A stretch of 64,000 bases of DNA, taken from Berberis thunbergii (taxonomy: Eukaryota > Streptophyta > Magnoliopsida > Ranunculales > Berberidaceae). Positions 22,742-33,785 of the stretch are shown here, piece after piece. Made by a program: the position numbers and the translations under genes. Numbering within the stretch: the first letter of the stretch is position 1; every line of letters begins with the position of its first letter. The notes under the pieces are model-generated. The model saw only the letters and a program-made list of their open reading frames with translations. It had not been told where the DNA came from and made no database searches. The stretch lies in the NCBI GenBank assembly GCA_003290165.1, contig QNQO01000671.1, positions 496,001 to 560,000 of the forward strand. The letters are read 5' to 3'.

Positions 22742-23572
22742 TAGGGGTGGGCACGGGACGAAATGGGACGAGATATATTCATCCCTATCCCATTCCGTTC
22801 ATACGGGATCGGGACGGGACGGGATCAGCATGCTAATCTGGACATATCGATATATATGAAACATACATTCTTTATACGCTCACGAAGGAAATCATTAATG
22901 ATTACATCCCTAACAAGCTCATAATCACCATCCCCCTGAATGATACATTGTTGTTGATAGATAGTCTTTAATGCATTTGAAAATATTGATTTTACATGTA
23001 AATCTCCACACATAACTTACTTTAGATCTGCATGGCATACTGAAAACAATGTCCTCTGCTATACCATAGGGATTTCCACTGGTGTAAACCTGGAATTGCA
23101 GTGTGAAGAACATTGTTTCAGTCAAAACAAATTCAAGGCACAAATAACTGGAGCTAGTGGGAAAAGACTGAACAGGACCTCTTAAGAGGTGTAGGGTCTT
23201 AATTTGTTTGCTAACTGAAATTAAAACATAAATATCTTTCTTACAACAAAGCTAAGAAAAGGTACAACATGAAAAATATCACCCTATTTGAACTCACCCA
23301 TGTAGAAACCAATCTCCCTTGGGAGTAGGAGTGACAAGGGATCTTATGGCATCAACAATTGAGACAGTTGTTGATGCAGCTGACGATCTGCCCCATTTCT
23401 TAATCAATACACCTCCTCTCTACAAATAAAAATATTAATAATTAATATTTAAAATTAGTACGGGACTGGACGGGACGGGATCGGGATGAAATTATTCAAT
23501 CCCATTAAGACCTGGAAAAATTGGGATGGGACGGGACGGGATCGGGATCGCGGGATGGGATGCCCACCCCTA
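22742..23572. mobile_element. Pack-type non-autonomous hAT carrying NADP-MDH exons
   Basis: Perfect 12-bp terminal inverted repeats, TAGGGGTGGGCA at the left and TGCCCACCCCTA at the right, are flanked by a perfect 8-bp target duplication GTGGCATG (22734-22741 and 23573-23580). That combination defines hAT. Subterminal regions are tandem GGGACGGGACGGGATCGG-like repeats on both sides. The 831-bp element has no transposase. Its interior (22867-23419) is three exons and two introns of a host gene on the minus strand, described next. Sharp ends and perfect duplication suggest a younger insertion than most of the window. Confidence 0.94.
22867..23419 (-). pseudogene. Captured NADP-malate dehydrogenase gene fragment (three exons)
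   Basis: Three exons lie in order on the minus strand. Exon 1 (23298-23419) reads [17 protein letters not shown] and [15 protein letters not shown], after a TTTGTAG acceptor and before a GTGAGTT donor. Exon 2 (23021-23089) reads [16 protein letters not shown] then SMPCRSK, after TTCCAG and before GTAAGTT. Exon 3 (22867-22935) reads [17 protein letters not shown] then RERIKN, after ATTCAG and before GTATGTT. This is the C-terminal half of the catalytic domain of chloroplast NADP-malate dehydrogenase, which reduces oxaloacetate to malate with NADPH. By family knowledge the transit peptide, the regulatory cysteine ends and the catalytic His exon are absent. Introns of 208 and 85 bases show capture from genomic DNA. 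Exon 1 to 2 joins out of phase, consistent with one lost base, so it is a pseudogene fragment. Confidence 0.93.
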
Positions 23573-23627
23573 GTGGCATGGTGTTGGGGGAAATTTATTG
23601 GCTCAAGGACTAATCGGCTTAACCTAA

Positions 23628-24421
23628 GGGTGTGTTTGGTTGCAGAGTGATGAATTATAATTAATTAATGATAATATATAAATTATTTTAACGTAATTTT
23701 TTTATTTGAATAATACATAAATTACTATACAAAATATCAATTGTTAAACAAAAACTCCTCTAATCTATTGGAAAAGAAATTTGATCCACTTAATTTTGTT
23801 TTGTGATTTGCCCCTATAAAAAATATAGCTAATTAGATGTTACCTCATCATTAATCACTATAATAGTTTCCTCTAGGACTAGCAGCCCACATGAGTTGAC
23901 TATCAAAAGCCTCACGTTGATTATCAAAATGTCATTCAAACAATAATCCACAGATGAACCTTGAAATACAAACATGTATCTTGAGGAAAAGTGAATGGAT
24001 CAATCTTTTATGTATAAAATACAAACTAGACCTTGATATACGAATTCATCTCAAGAAAATTCTTTAAAATTTGTGTTTTTCTCAAAGCATACAAGAGAGG
24101 TTGTTTGTTGGTGGTTCGTGGCAATGGTGGGAAGGAAAAATAAATCAAGCCAAAAAAGGGGGAAAGGACGAGACGGGTCGGTTGTTGAACTCGCAATAAA
24201 TAGATGGATAGAGCCGAAAAGAGGAAATGGACGAGACGGGGTTGTCAACATTGCAGATTATAGGAGAGAGAAAGGGGTGGGGCGGGACGGTGTAATCGGC
24301 ATCGCAAGGTCAGCAAACCGCAAATAACTCACAAAAATTCAAATTTTAGTAGGGGCAAGCCCCCCACGTATATCTGTCCCAATTTTTCAAGGAATAAGAT
24401 TCCATTCAACCAAATACACCC
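23628..24421. mobile_element. PIF/Harbinger-like (Tourist-type) non-autonomous element
   Basis: Ends are GGGTGTGTTTGGTTG and, reverse-complemented, GGGTGTATTTGGTTG (14 of 15). The flanks are TAA (23625-23627) and TAA (24422-24424). A GGG-start terminus of this form with a 3-bp TAA/TTA duplication is the Tourist/PIF-Harbinger pattern. The interior has no transposase. At 24155-24305 it has three or four imperfect repeats of GG.CGAGACGGG, whose translation (GRDG.V repeated) is not a recognisable protein. Confidence 0.88.
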
Positions 24422-24591
24422 TAAGTGCAATTGTGAGTTATGGTTCTGACATGACATTGCAAGGCTTGGGTGCTTATCAGGTCTCCCAACTTGGTCAACC
24501 CAATGATCAATCTGGTCTTGGATCATTGGGTTCATTGCCACCTTACCTGAGGTGCTAGATGAGAAATTCATTAGAAATCTCTAGTGATCTT

Positions 24592-25900
24592 TGATGTAGT
24601 CGTTTTTCGTTTCCTGCTTTGACCTACTCTCGCTGACCTGCACAAGTAACACACATGAGCTAAGGACCACCGTTGTGATGGCCGATGGCACTTTAACGCT
24701 GAAGTCAGAAAGGGATTTGAGAAAGGTGTAATGATGTAAACAAGGAATTTGTAGCGTACCTTAAGCTTACCAACCTTGTGACGACCCCCTCCCGCACTGT
24801 ATCGATATTTTTGCTTTGGGCTACCATCCGGTCCTCATGGCTTTAAAATGCCTCGATACAATGGGGAGTTGACCCCGCACATATAAGGATCATCTTCCTC
24901 CCCTACCCAGGCGACGTGGGACTATGATTCCCCTTGTAGCTCGTCCAACCTCTCTTGGCCTATTGGGCCTGTTGGGCTCCAACCCTCACCCTCGCCCTCA
25001 CCTCAGGTCCACCCACTTAGGGTTTCACAATCCACCCCCTTAAGGCCCAACGTCCTCGTTGGCCACACTGGCACAACGTCCACGTTGCCCGAGGGCCCAC
25101 TTCCACGTGGCATACTTCCGGCTGGGTCAGGCTCTAGTATCAAACTGTGACGACCCCCTCTCACACTGTACCGATACTATCCGCTTTGGGCTACCATCCG
25201 GCCCTCACGACTTTAAAAGGCCTCGATACAATGGGGAGTTGACCCCGCACATATAAGGATCATCCTCCTCCCCTACCTAGGCGATGTGGGACTATGATTC
25301 CCCTTGTAGCTCATCCAACCTCTCTCGGCCTATTGGGTCTGTTGGACTCCAACCATCACCCTCACCCTCACGTCAGGTCCGCCCTCTTAGTGTCTCACAA
25401 ACCTCGTGTCTTATTTATATTGTAGAAGTTCTGGTTCTACCAGGCCATCAAAGGCGTAGTTTGGGAATGAGATCTTCGTGGAGATTCTTCTCTAATTAGG
25501 AATCGTGTTGTAAGAGGAAAACTTCATGTTAGCCTTGTGCTTCTAGATATGCGGGAGATAGTTCCCAATCCAAGAGCAATCCGTAGAAGAAAGTTTCCTT
25601 GCGTGGGAATGTAATCTGGTATTTGCTACCTAGTTGGAAGCAGGGAGCTGTTGTAATTGCCCATGTGAAGCTGATCCTCGAGATACTTGCCTTAGTAAGA
25701 CTTACGGGTATTAAGGATAGTTGTGAGACGTGTGGGCCTAGCATGTTGTAAGAGTTCAGGTTCATCTGGCGGACTAAATTAGGCAGGCTTGGAACCGCTT
25801 GGGTCGGATCAGTGTTGGGATGATGTTGGGGCCCATAATTCCTTGAGATTATCATGACATGTGTATGGCTCAGGGATGTGATCGTTTTTTTTTATCATCA
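24592..25900 (-). repeat. Left (3') LTR of the first Tat-like element, split by a TRIM
   Basis: Matches 33786-34462 through CCTGCACAAGTAACACAC, ACCACCGTTGTG.TGGCCGAT, CCTTGCGTGG.AATGTA and GTGTATGGCTCAGGGATGTG, ending in TATCATCA. Removing 24777-25399 plus one copy of AACCT leaves about 681 bases, close to the 677 of its partner. Confidence 0.9.
24777..25399 (-). mobile_element. TRIM (terminal-repeat retrotransposon in miniature)
   Basis: Two direct repeats, 24777-25029 and 25146-25399, both begin TGTGACGACCCCCTC on the + strand and end TTTCACA or TCTCACA. Between them are 116 bases. On the minus strand a PBS-like TTTGATACTAGAGCC (25130-25144), a variant of the tRNA-iMet site, follows one LTR. 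A polypurine tract AAGGGGGTGGAT precedes the other (25030-25041). The target duplication AACCT (24772-24776 and 25400-25404) is perfect. No coding capacity. Confidence 0.92.
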
Positions 25901-26198
25901 GCTACTCCCCCGAGTTAGTGGGTCGTCACATCGATTCGTTAAGTCATCTCTTGAAAAGATATGACTCTCATGATGATTGAGTCAGAATTGTTGCTTGAGC
26001 CGCGCGCTGCATTAATTGAACGAGTGTCGATTCAGCAAAAAAGAGGTGAGAACCTAATCCCTATTTAGGTCATCCATAGTGCCGAGTCTGACTTTTTTAT
26101 TTTCTTTGCTTTTGAAGATACTGTTTTGTTCATCTTTTGATTAGAAAAGATTGTTTGTCTTCTTCATGGCTCAATAAAACCTTCTTGATGACGTAACC

Positions 26199-28545
26199 TT
26201 GGCTAGGGGCCTGGAGTTTTATGAAGACAATTTGCTTTCTGAGCCCGGCCTTGCTGAAATCCGTACAAAGTTTAGAAACCCCGAGGACCTACCGTTGCCA
26301 CCGGCGGGGTTCATCTACTTGCATCATGGGATGCTTCAAACTAGAGTGTGTTTTCCCATTCTGTACACGATTTGGGAATTCTTGAACCTCCTTGGGATTC
26401 CTCCGACCCAATCGGGGCCTAATGGATATAGGATTATCCTTCTCATTTTGTTCATGGCAAAGGAGGTTGGCATCTGTGTGACTCCGCTAGTAATCAAGTT
26501 TCTGACTTCTCCTCGGTTGAAGGGTATTGTCGTTTGTAAGATTACATCACCGACCTGCTTCATGATTTTGCCAGACAACTTCAAATCCTGGCAAACATAT
26601 TGCTTCTTGGCCCCTATGAAATCAAATTACTTCCGATTCAAGGGTCGTTCGCTCTAACGAGAGTTCAAGCCGCTTCGTAAGTGTAGCTTTTTCTTTTAAC
26701 TCTGTTATCCTTGATTGCAAGTTAGCTAATCACTGTTTGTGTTTCTTCACAAGAAGGTTTCTCACTACTCCCCTTACACTATAGGAACAAAATACTATGG
26801 AGACGTTTCACGGCTTGTCAACGAGGAATGTGGTGGATGTCATATGCGTCCCCAACTTCTTCCTTAATGGGTTGTGGGACAACTGGCATGTAGCCCTCAT
26901 TTTGTACCAAACATCACGGGTTAAGCCTAAAGATGGGGCCCATTCTAGGAAGAAGATGACTGCTGGGGCCAAAGCTCTTGTTCTGTCCAACGTGGAGGAG
27001 TCACCTGAGTCGCTTGCATCTTTCGTAAGTTCAAAAAAGTCCCGTGTCAGAACTGGGTTGCCTTCAGCACGACCCGCTCCAGTTAGAGAAGAACGCAAAT
27101 CTGATAGGCCCGTGGGGGCGGAGACTGATGTATCCGGCTAGGAGAAAGATTACCTGCGGTTTGTAGAGGTTGAAGACAGGTCGAATCTTAGTGATGCACA
27201 AGCAAAAACTTTGAATGAGAGGCTGGTGCAGGTTGCAATGGCGGCTTCTATCGGTGCTGATTCGCGCAAAACTGTTCCAATAGAAGGTTCCTATGAAGAT
27301 CTGCCTGAGGTTGTGGAATTTGATCATCCCATTGGTATGCTATCTGATAGTGGTCGTGGTGGCACAAGCCAAGTTTCATGTAGTCTGCGTTGTTCACCGT
27401 CTCGTTCCAGGCCACAACTCTAAGTGTTGAAGGGTCCTTTGGATAATTCGTTTCCTCCTCTCCCTCCGGATCCTGTCAATCCATCTCAGACTAAAGGGTC
27501 TGTTGTTCGTGACAAGGGACAGGTCGCGGAGGAAAGCCTGGGAACAGTGGCAACTGCGAAGGGTGGTACAGGCGTGATTCCTAATCCGAAAAAGCTTCAT
27601 CTAGATGCGCGGATAATTAAGCCTGTTTGCACCAGACTTGGTAAGGATGAACATTCAGGTTTAGCACCCAGAGGTTGATGTGGAGTATGCTTCGAGGAAG
27701 CATATAAACAGGCGTCACAGCTGGCTAATGGATTGCACTCCAAAACTCGATGATGATACGCTGGTTTAAAATACCTTATGCTGGGTATGTCTAAATTGAG
27801 CCAGATGGTCGTTGCTAAGACGAAAGTCGAGGCGGCTCGTGAGAGGGTATACACCATAGAATGTGTCTTCTCGCACATCCAAGCGTTGTATTTTGTTGTG
27901 CTTTATGAAATTGAGTGGCTAGGCTGAGGAAAAAGGGCTGGAGCAGTCAGTCGTGGTCGCTGAGACTCAGAGGGCTCGTTTGGAGGCCCTTGAGCGAGAT
28001 CTAGCAAAAACGGTGTCTGAAAAAGACAGACTCAAGCAGGAGTTGAACCGGATCTGTCGAGATGCAGAGACTGCGCATGAAGCTGCGACTGAGGCATTTT
28101 CTGAACTGTGGTCTCTTGCTAAAGAGAATGATTCGAAAGAGGCTAACTGGGCTGCTCAGAAGTAACAATTGGAATCTGATGTGGGACCAGCTCAAATTGG
28201 AATGGCACGAGCTCAGAGATGTGAAGAGTAGTCTTGCCATATAGCAGTCTCATGTTGATGCGCTGACAGGCAAGTTGGAGTTGTTGGAGCGTGAACATGC
28301 TGACGTGAAGGCGCGAGAGGAAGAACTTTTTCAGGAACAAGGCAAATGCGAGTTCCGCTGGGTCGTAAACGGTAGGCTGAAGTTGTTGGTGTTGATGAAT
28401 GAGGAGCTTCTGGAGTGGGATCTCGGCGTTTATAAAAAGATGTCATATGTAGACTTGTCTGTTGCCTTTGTGCCATCAGATGAGGAGGACAGTTTGGACC
28501 CTGATGCTCAGGTCATAGTGAGTGTGGACACGCCTGTTCCTTCCC
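26199..28545 (+). pseudogene. Antisense ORF of the first Tat-like element (Transposase_28-like)
   Basis: A broken ORF runs opposite to gag. The first block (26199-26657, 152 codons) has RTKFRNPEDLPLPPAGF, YTIWEFLNLLGIPPTQ and GPNGYRIILLILFM. This is the pattern of the plant 'putative gypsy type transposon' domain (Transposase_28): P..........GLPL.Q..PN.WR.L. Later blocks are hydrophilic (26797-27141, 27424-27678). The last (27953-28165) is a heptad-rich coiled coil, with ARLEALERDLAKTVSEKD as its core. That N-domain plus coiled-coil layout matches the second copy at 40568-44922. Stops separate the blocks. Its function in the Tat lineage is unknown. Confidence 0.75.
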
Positions 28546-29184
28546 CTCTAAACTTAGCTATTTTGTTTCTGTACCTTTTCCTGATAAGGAGTGAACTCTG
28601 TATTCTTGTACCCATTTTCTTCAACCATTAATGAAAACAATTTTATTCGTTTTGTGATCATTGCCTCTATTGTAATTTTTTGTTTCGCCTTGTCGCTTTG
28701 CTTTGGCATAGGCTGGTTGAATCATTAGGACGTCGAGTAGTCTGTCTGCTGCTAGGAGCTTGATCGTTTACGTTGTGAATGACTCAGAGTCACTGTTGCA
28801 TAGTAATGTCAGATAGCAAGCATGTTGTGGACAATTTAGCCTAGGGTTGGTTTGCCCGAGCTGTGTCTTTTCCTCGAGGTAAGCTATTGGAGGCTTGCCT
28901 CGCTAGTCTGATTGGTCGGTTGCAGCTGTTGCTATGGGCGAGTTGTAATAGCCGAGCGTACACGTTGAAGCATTTGTACCGAGTTAGGTGTCGTAAGCTC
29001 GGGTTGACATACTATGTAGCATTTATTTGGGCACTAGTCGAATGATCTATGTGTCGGCGCGAGTTTTCTTTGCTGGTAATAGGATGTCAGTCTGTTTGAG
29101 CATGAAAACACTGACTTAGCTAGATTCGACTTTGTGGTCGTTATTTCGTAGGAGAATAGTGGTCGCGTGGCGAACTGCTAGGGG

Positions 29185-29830
29185 CTGCCACCTTTCGAAC
29201 CATCTATGCCCAAACAATGTGGACTACAGGTTTGGAGAGTAAGGACTTGGCAGCTACGCTGAAAGGCAGTAGTCCCATGGCGAGCCGTCAACATCAATCG
29301 AGGACTGACTAGTCTCCCACCTTTCGAACCATTTATACGAGCACGGTGGGGGCTACAAGTTCGAGTCACAGGGGTTTGGCAACCAAGCTGAAAAGCAGTG
29401 GTCCCATGGCAAGTCGTCGGAATCAGTTTGGGAGTTTTCAGCGACCACACTGAAGAGCAGTGGTTCCATGGCTAGCCATCGGAATTAGTTCGCGACTGAC
29501 TAGGCTTCCACCTTCTAAACTATCTACACCCGCTCAATAAGGCTACAAGTCCAGGGTGGGCAATTCGGCTACCAGGATGAAAAGCTGTGGTCCCGTGGCT
29601 AGCCATCGAAATCAGTTCGTAACTGACTAAGCTCCCACCTTCTAAACTATTTACACACGCTCAGTGGGCTACAAGTCCAGAGTTTGCAATTCGACGGCCA
29701 TGCTGAAAAGCAGTGGTCCCGTGGCGAGTCGTCAGAATCAGTTCGCGACTGACTAGGCTCCCACCTTCCAAACCATCAACGCCCGCATAGTGGGGTCTAC
29801 AAGTCTGGGCTTTGATCAAAAGCTTTCGTT
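29185..29830. repeat. Tandem repeat, about 126-127 bp unit, roughly five copies
   Basis: CCCACCTTC.AAAC.AT.TA marks unit starts near 29187, 29314, 29506, 29632 and 29759. Each unit also has GCTACAAGTCC, CTGAAAAGCAGTGGTCCC.TGGC and TCAGTTCGCGACTGACTAG. Spacing is 126-127 except for one longer unit. Tandem arrays in the noncoding part are common in Tat elements. Confidence 0.85.
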
Positions 29831-31748
29831 GCTAGTCGTCACCAGCTATGCTTACATGATCAGGTTCGGTGATCATTGACCACAAAAGGGCAATGTTCCC
29901 TGACAAGTCGTCATCACCAGGCGTGATAGCACTGATTAGACTCTCACTTTCTACACCATCGTGATTAGCGCTAAACGGACTAGGTATCGGGGTGAACAAG
30001 AAGCCATCATCTTCAGCCTCGACTGACTAAGTTTGCCAAGTTGGAGAGAGGTTAATCCTGCTAGAGGGCGTGCGATGTCCGCTAGTGTCGTGCACTATGT
30101 GGACAAGATTACCTTAAATCAGCTTTGCGATCCGTAGGTACATTCCATATGTCAGAGTTGACAAGGATTTCTAGTGTTCGTGCGAGGCATGTGGTAGAAT
30201 ACTGCTTGAATAGTAGGCCAAATCCATGGGCTCGCAGAAGACGAGCTAGGGTTTTCTGTATGATTGTGCTAAGTGTACGGCGTAGATCACGCGATAACAC
30301 GTGTACGGCATAGGCTACGGGACGGTTGAGTATCGGTTACTCCCCCTCAATTGATGGGCTTGCGTGCAATGCCATTAATTGGACGAGCATGGTCAACGCA
30401 GTTTCCTCGAGAACCATCGTCTCCTCGTTTCTCATACGGTATTTAATGTTTGACAGTTAATGCTGGAGGCCCGTTTGGTGAACCATCTTGTCTATATAAT
30501 AGTGTTCTCCAATCGTTGTAGGCACTAGCTTTTGCAGACCGTATCTCTTATAATGTTCTTGTTTGAAGAAAACGTTGTAGGTTTTCCAAAGTTGAAGGGA
30601 TATCTTCAACAATGGAGTCTTCGAGTGTTCTGACATTTGCAACGATCAGACACGATCATAATCGTCGTTATGCATGGTCACCTATCCTAGGTGGGCACGT
30701 AGTTGATTTGTTGAGATCTCATAATTTCTTATCATATTGTGGAGAAGTAGTACGAACTTCCTACCAAGGGAGATGCCCTGGTGTTACTTTGTGTAGCTTG
30801 TGCCCATATTTGGGTGATTCCCACTACTAACTTATGGTTGATCGAAGTGTTAGTGGACGCACAATGCTTTCAGGTGTGGTATCTTTCAGTCACTCCTAGT
30901 ATCGCGCGTGGGAAAAATGGACTCGCTTGATAGAACCGCGAGACCTTGATTGTGTCGTTGCTTGCGGTCATCCTCTTCTGCCTTCTTCCATCCCATTCAG
31001 GAGGCCAAAAACCGTTTGAGGAAGTTTGCAAGGGGGTGGGATGTCTTTTGAGGAAGTTAGTTGTCCGTTGTAAGGTCTACATCATTGTTGTAAGGACGCT
31101 TTCCTGAGGTGATTCATTGAAGCAATCGACCGCTCAGTCCTTTCAATCCTCTCTGACACATTGTCCTTGATCTTGGGAAGGGTTCGAGCGAAGTCCATTT
31201 GAGTATCTTTGTTGTCACTTGCAAAGTGCTCGCATTGGGGAGTTTGCACGACCTTCTTCGGATAACTTCGTTTTCTTTCAATCTTCTTACTTAGTTGCAT
31301 CGTCTAAGTGAGTTTTTACTTCATGTCACATTGTATTCAGATGCTTGTTGCATGTAGTATTTTTTATTCGCTCAAGGCACCCGTTGTTACATCTTTCCAA
31401 TAATCAATAGAGTTTGTTTTCATAATTATTTCTTTATCTCCTAAATGATTGCAAATCACATAAGCCTTTAAGAACTAAAAACTCAACATTGACTATGGAA
31501 AGGGAAATAAACAATCGAAAATTACTAACTGTTGACGTAGAAAAATTAACCCTGGCCCTAATGTGAATTCTGATGGCCTTTGTGGATTGTAGGTATCCCC
31601 AGTGGATTGTTGATATTTGCTGGTGTTACGGAGGTTATTGAAGAGTAAACCTTGTAGAAGGATTAATCTCCGTGTCGACGAAAGGTCAGGGGGTTGTGTT
31701 TCTGCGTGCCTTGGTCTCTGTCGTCATTCAACTTGGCACTGGTTCAGG
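29831..31748. other. Mosaic region, probably part of another Tat-like element
   Basis: At 30336 GTTACTCCCCCTCAATTGATGG resembles the polypurine-tract region at 25901. It is followed, as there, by GC.TTAATTG.ACGAGC. The preceding GATAACACGTGTACGGC resembles the LTR end. Downstream are a TATATAA box (30493-30499) and a 72-codon plus-strand frame from 30612 (MESSSVLTFATIRHD) with no recognised domain. I read this as the 3' end and antisense-ORF promoter of a third Tat copy, but boundaries are not found. Confidence 0.35.
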
Positions 31749-32225
31749 CTACTCCGCAAGATGTAGTTGGATCTGGGAGCATTCTATTTGTTTCAGCGTG
31801 GCATAATGGCAGCATTGTGCCGTAGGTTGGTCTCCACATATTGTCCCTTCGGAGTGGTTAGCGGTGTACTTGACGCACTGGTGAAGGGTGGAGACTACTG
31901 CTTCCATCTGGTGGAGCCATGGTCTTCTCAAGATAAGGTTGTAGGTCAATGGTAGTTGTGACTCTCCTGCCACTATTGCTACCCTTATCTTTTCGATACG
32001 GAAGCATTTTTCCCCACAGAATCCAATTAGGAGGTAATCTAAAGACTTCAGGCTTTCTTCCTTGAGATCCATATTGTGGTACGCATTGTAGAACATGACG
32101 TTGAGCGACCTTCCTGTGTCCACCAGAGCTCTCTTTACTTCCTACCTGGTAATGGAGACTGAAAACTAGAGCGTCGTTGTGCAGCGCTCGGACTCCTTCG
32201 AGGTCTTTGTCCATAAAGGTCAAGG
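31749..32225 (-). pseudogene. Aspartic protease relic of the first Tat-like element
   Basis: One frame reads VDTGRS-like MDTGRSLNVMFYNAY, then LIGFCGE, then YNLILRRPWLHQMEAV and VSTLHQCVKY; a neighbouring frame carries the N-terminal part. In Tat-lineage gypsy proteins the retropepsin active site is VDTGSS.D..F and the fold ends YN.ILGRP.L...AV.ST.H..LKF. The catalytic Asp is kept. A frameshift between the two overlapping frames breaks it. Confidence 0.8.
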
Positions 32226-32439
32226 TAGGAATGGGGCTTTAAACCCTCGAGTGGCAAATGCATTTATCCTCGTCCGCCGGTTGTGTCCACATTTCCAATA
32301 GAGGTTGCTTGCGAGACCTGTACGAGTGGTCTTTACTCGGTTTGACTCCATGAAGGACATAGATTATCTATAGAGTCTCATTTTCTAATTCTTTAACTGA
32401 CTCCCCCCGATCTCTGGTTCGTTCTGGTCGCTTCTCAGA

Positions 32440-33480
32440 ATTCAAGAATTTTTTTAGTTTGCCCCTGCGGATCCAATACTCAACCTCATATCTTAGACTT
32501 TTGTAGTCATTGGTATCGTGTCCACCCTCCTTGTTGTATGCGCAGTACTTGTCGTTGTCACACTTGGAGGGGTCTCCGCGCTGCTTTGGTGGTCACTTCA
32601 GATCTTCCCAGTTTTTCATGGAGTTTAGTACGTCCGATAGGCTAGAATTGAGGGGTGTCATGTCTCTGAATCCAACGTAGTTAGAGATTTTTTTTGGCCT
32701 AGACCGACTAGGGTCTGACCTGTTGTCACTGCGCTTTCTCTTGCTCTTTTCTTCATCCTTGTGTCTTTTTCCTTCCTTCTTGTCCTAAGAAGCTGAGGGC
32801 TTTTTCTCGCCTTCGGTTTCCCTCTTCATGGTCCTCAACTCCTCCAAGGCAATGTGTTTCTAGGCAGTCTTGAGGAGCTTTGTCATGTCTAGAGAGGGCA
32901 CCAAGGTGAGGTCTTCATAGAGTTTTCCCTCATTAAGGCCCACAGTGAAGGCTGTCACAGTTGTGTCATCGTTGCATCCGTCAATGAGAGTCAGCTCATT
33001 GTTGAAGCGTGTAACATACTCTTTGAGTGTCTCATTAGACTTTTGATTTAGAGAAAGTATGTAGTGTGGGCCTTTTCGAAAATGTTGGCTTCCAGCGAAA
33101 CGTGTCAGGAACTACTTTGCAAGCATCTTGAAGGAGTCGTTCGACCTCGGCGGAAGCCTATGGAACCACGTTAGTGTTGACTTCTTCAGGCCAGTGGGAA
33201 AAGTTATGCACATCACCGACTTAGATATTTCTTTGAGAGCTATTATGTGATGGTAGTGGCGCAGGTGGTCGAATGGGTCGTTAGTTCCATCGTAGAAGTC
33301 ATGCTTCGGGGGAGTGAACTTCCTCAGAAGGGCCTCATTTATGATTCAGTCCACAAATGGTGGGACAGAGAGACAATACAACACGTCTGGGTCGTGTGCC
33401 CCTTTGTGGAGGGGGTTCTGAGGGGAGCCTCTCTGCCCTGGCGATGGGCTCAACGTTATCCTCGCAACCTCCTCTAGTCG
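32440..33480 (-). pseudogene. Gag relic of the first Tat-like element
   Basis: From right to left on the minus strand: KFTPPKHDFYDGTNDPFDH, LRHYHHIIALKEI, MCITFPTGLKKSTLTWF, then YVTRFNNELTLIDGC, matching the Retrotrans_gag family (YDG..DP..H...F......A..W). A zinc-knuckle-like KYCAYNKEGGHDTNDY follows, where the last Cys has become Tyr. Internal stops are present. The second Tat-like element has a closely similar gag at 59077-60690. Confidence 0.85.
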
Positions 33481-33762
33481 ATTAACAGGTGGTGGATTTT
33501 GTCGAGTGAGAGCCTTCACCACTTTGGCGATCAGCTACATTTGAGATGACAACAAATCTATTATGGGGTCAGTTGTTGCTATTGTCAGTGCCAGAGCATG
33601 AGTCTGTTGTCCGTGCATGATCGGAACTGTTGAAAGCAGCGGTACAACGCCAGCCTGAGCGTTTGACATGTCCCTTTGTTCTTCGTTGTTGCGTGATCTA
33701 GTGGTCACCATCTCTCTGGGTTTTGAGGGGAGATGGTGTTAGTAAGAAATTAGGAACTTTGT

Positions 33763-33782
33763 CGTTCCCAAAGACGGAGCCA
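33763..33782 (-). promoter_or_regulatory. Primer-binding site of the first Tat-like element
   Basis: The minus strand just inside the LTR reads TGGCTCCGTCTTTGGGAACG, close to the TGGCGCCGTCTGTGGGAA form common in Tat-lineage elements. One central CG is changed. Confidence 0.8.
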
Positions 33783-33785
33783 AAC

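Noticed and set aside
22415..22744. 109-codon frame just before the pack-type hAT, possibly a gene split by it.
   Set aside because: The frame has no recognisable domain and ends by running into the TIR. Text beyond the element (23581 on) does not continue it in any obvious way.
24073..24327. 84-codon frame with repeated GRDG.V, looking like a small repeat protein.
   Set aside because: It lies inside a PIF/Harbinger-like element, comes from a short DNA repeat, and has no known family.
26808..27098. 96-codon minus-strand frame inside the antisense-ORF region.
   Set aside because: It is the reverse of the plus-strand antisense ORF, which has the matching domain order in two elements.
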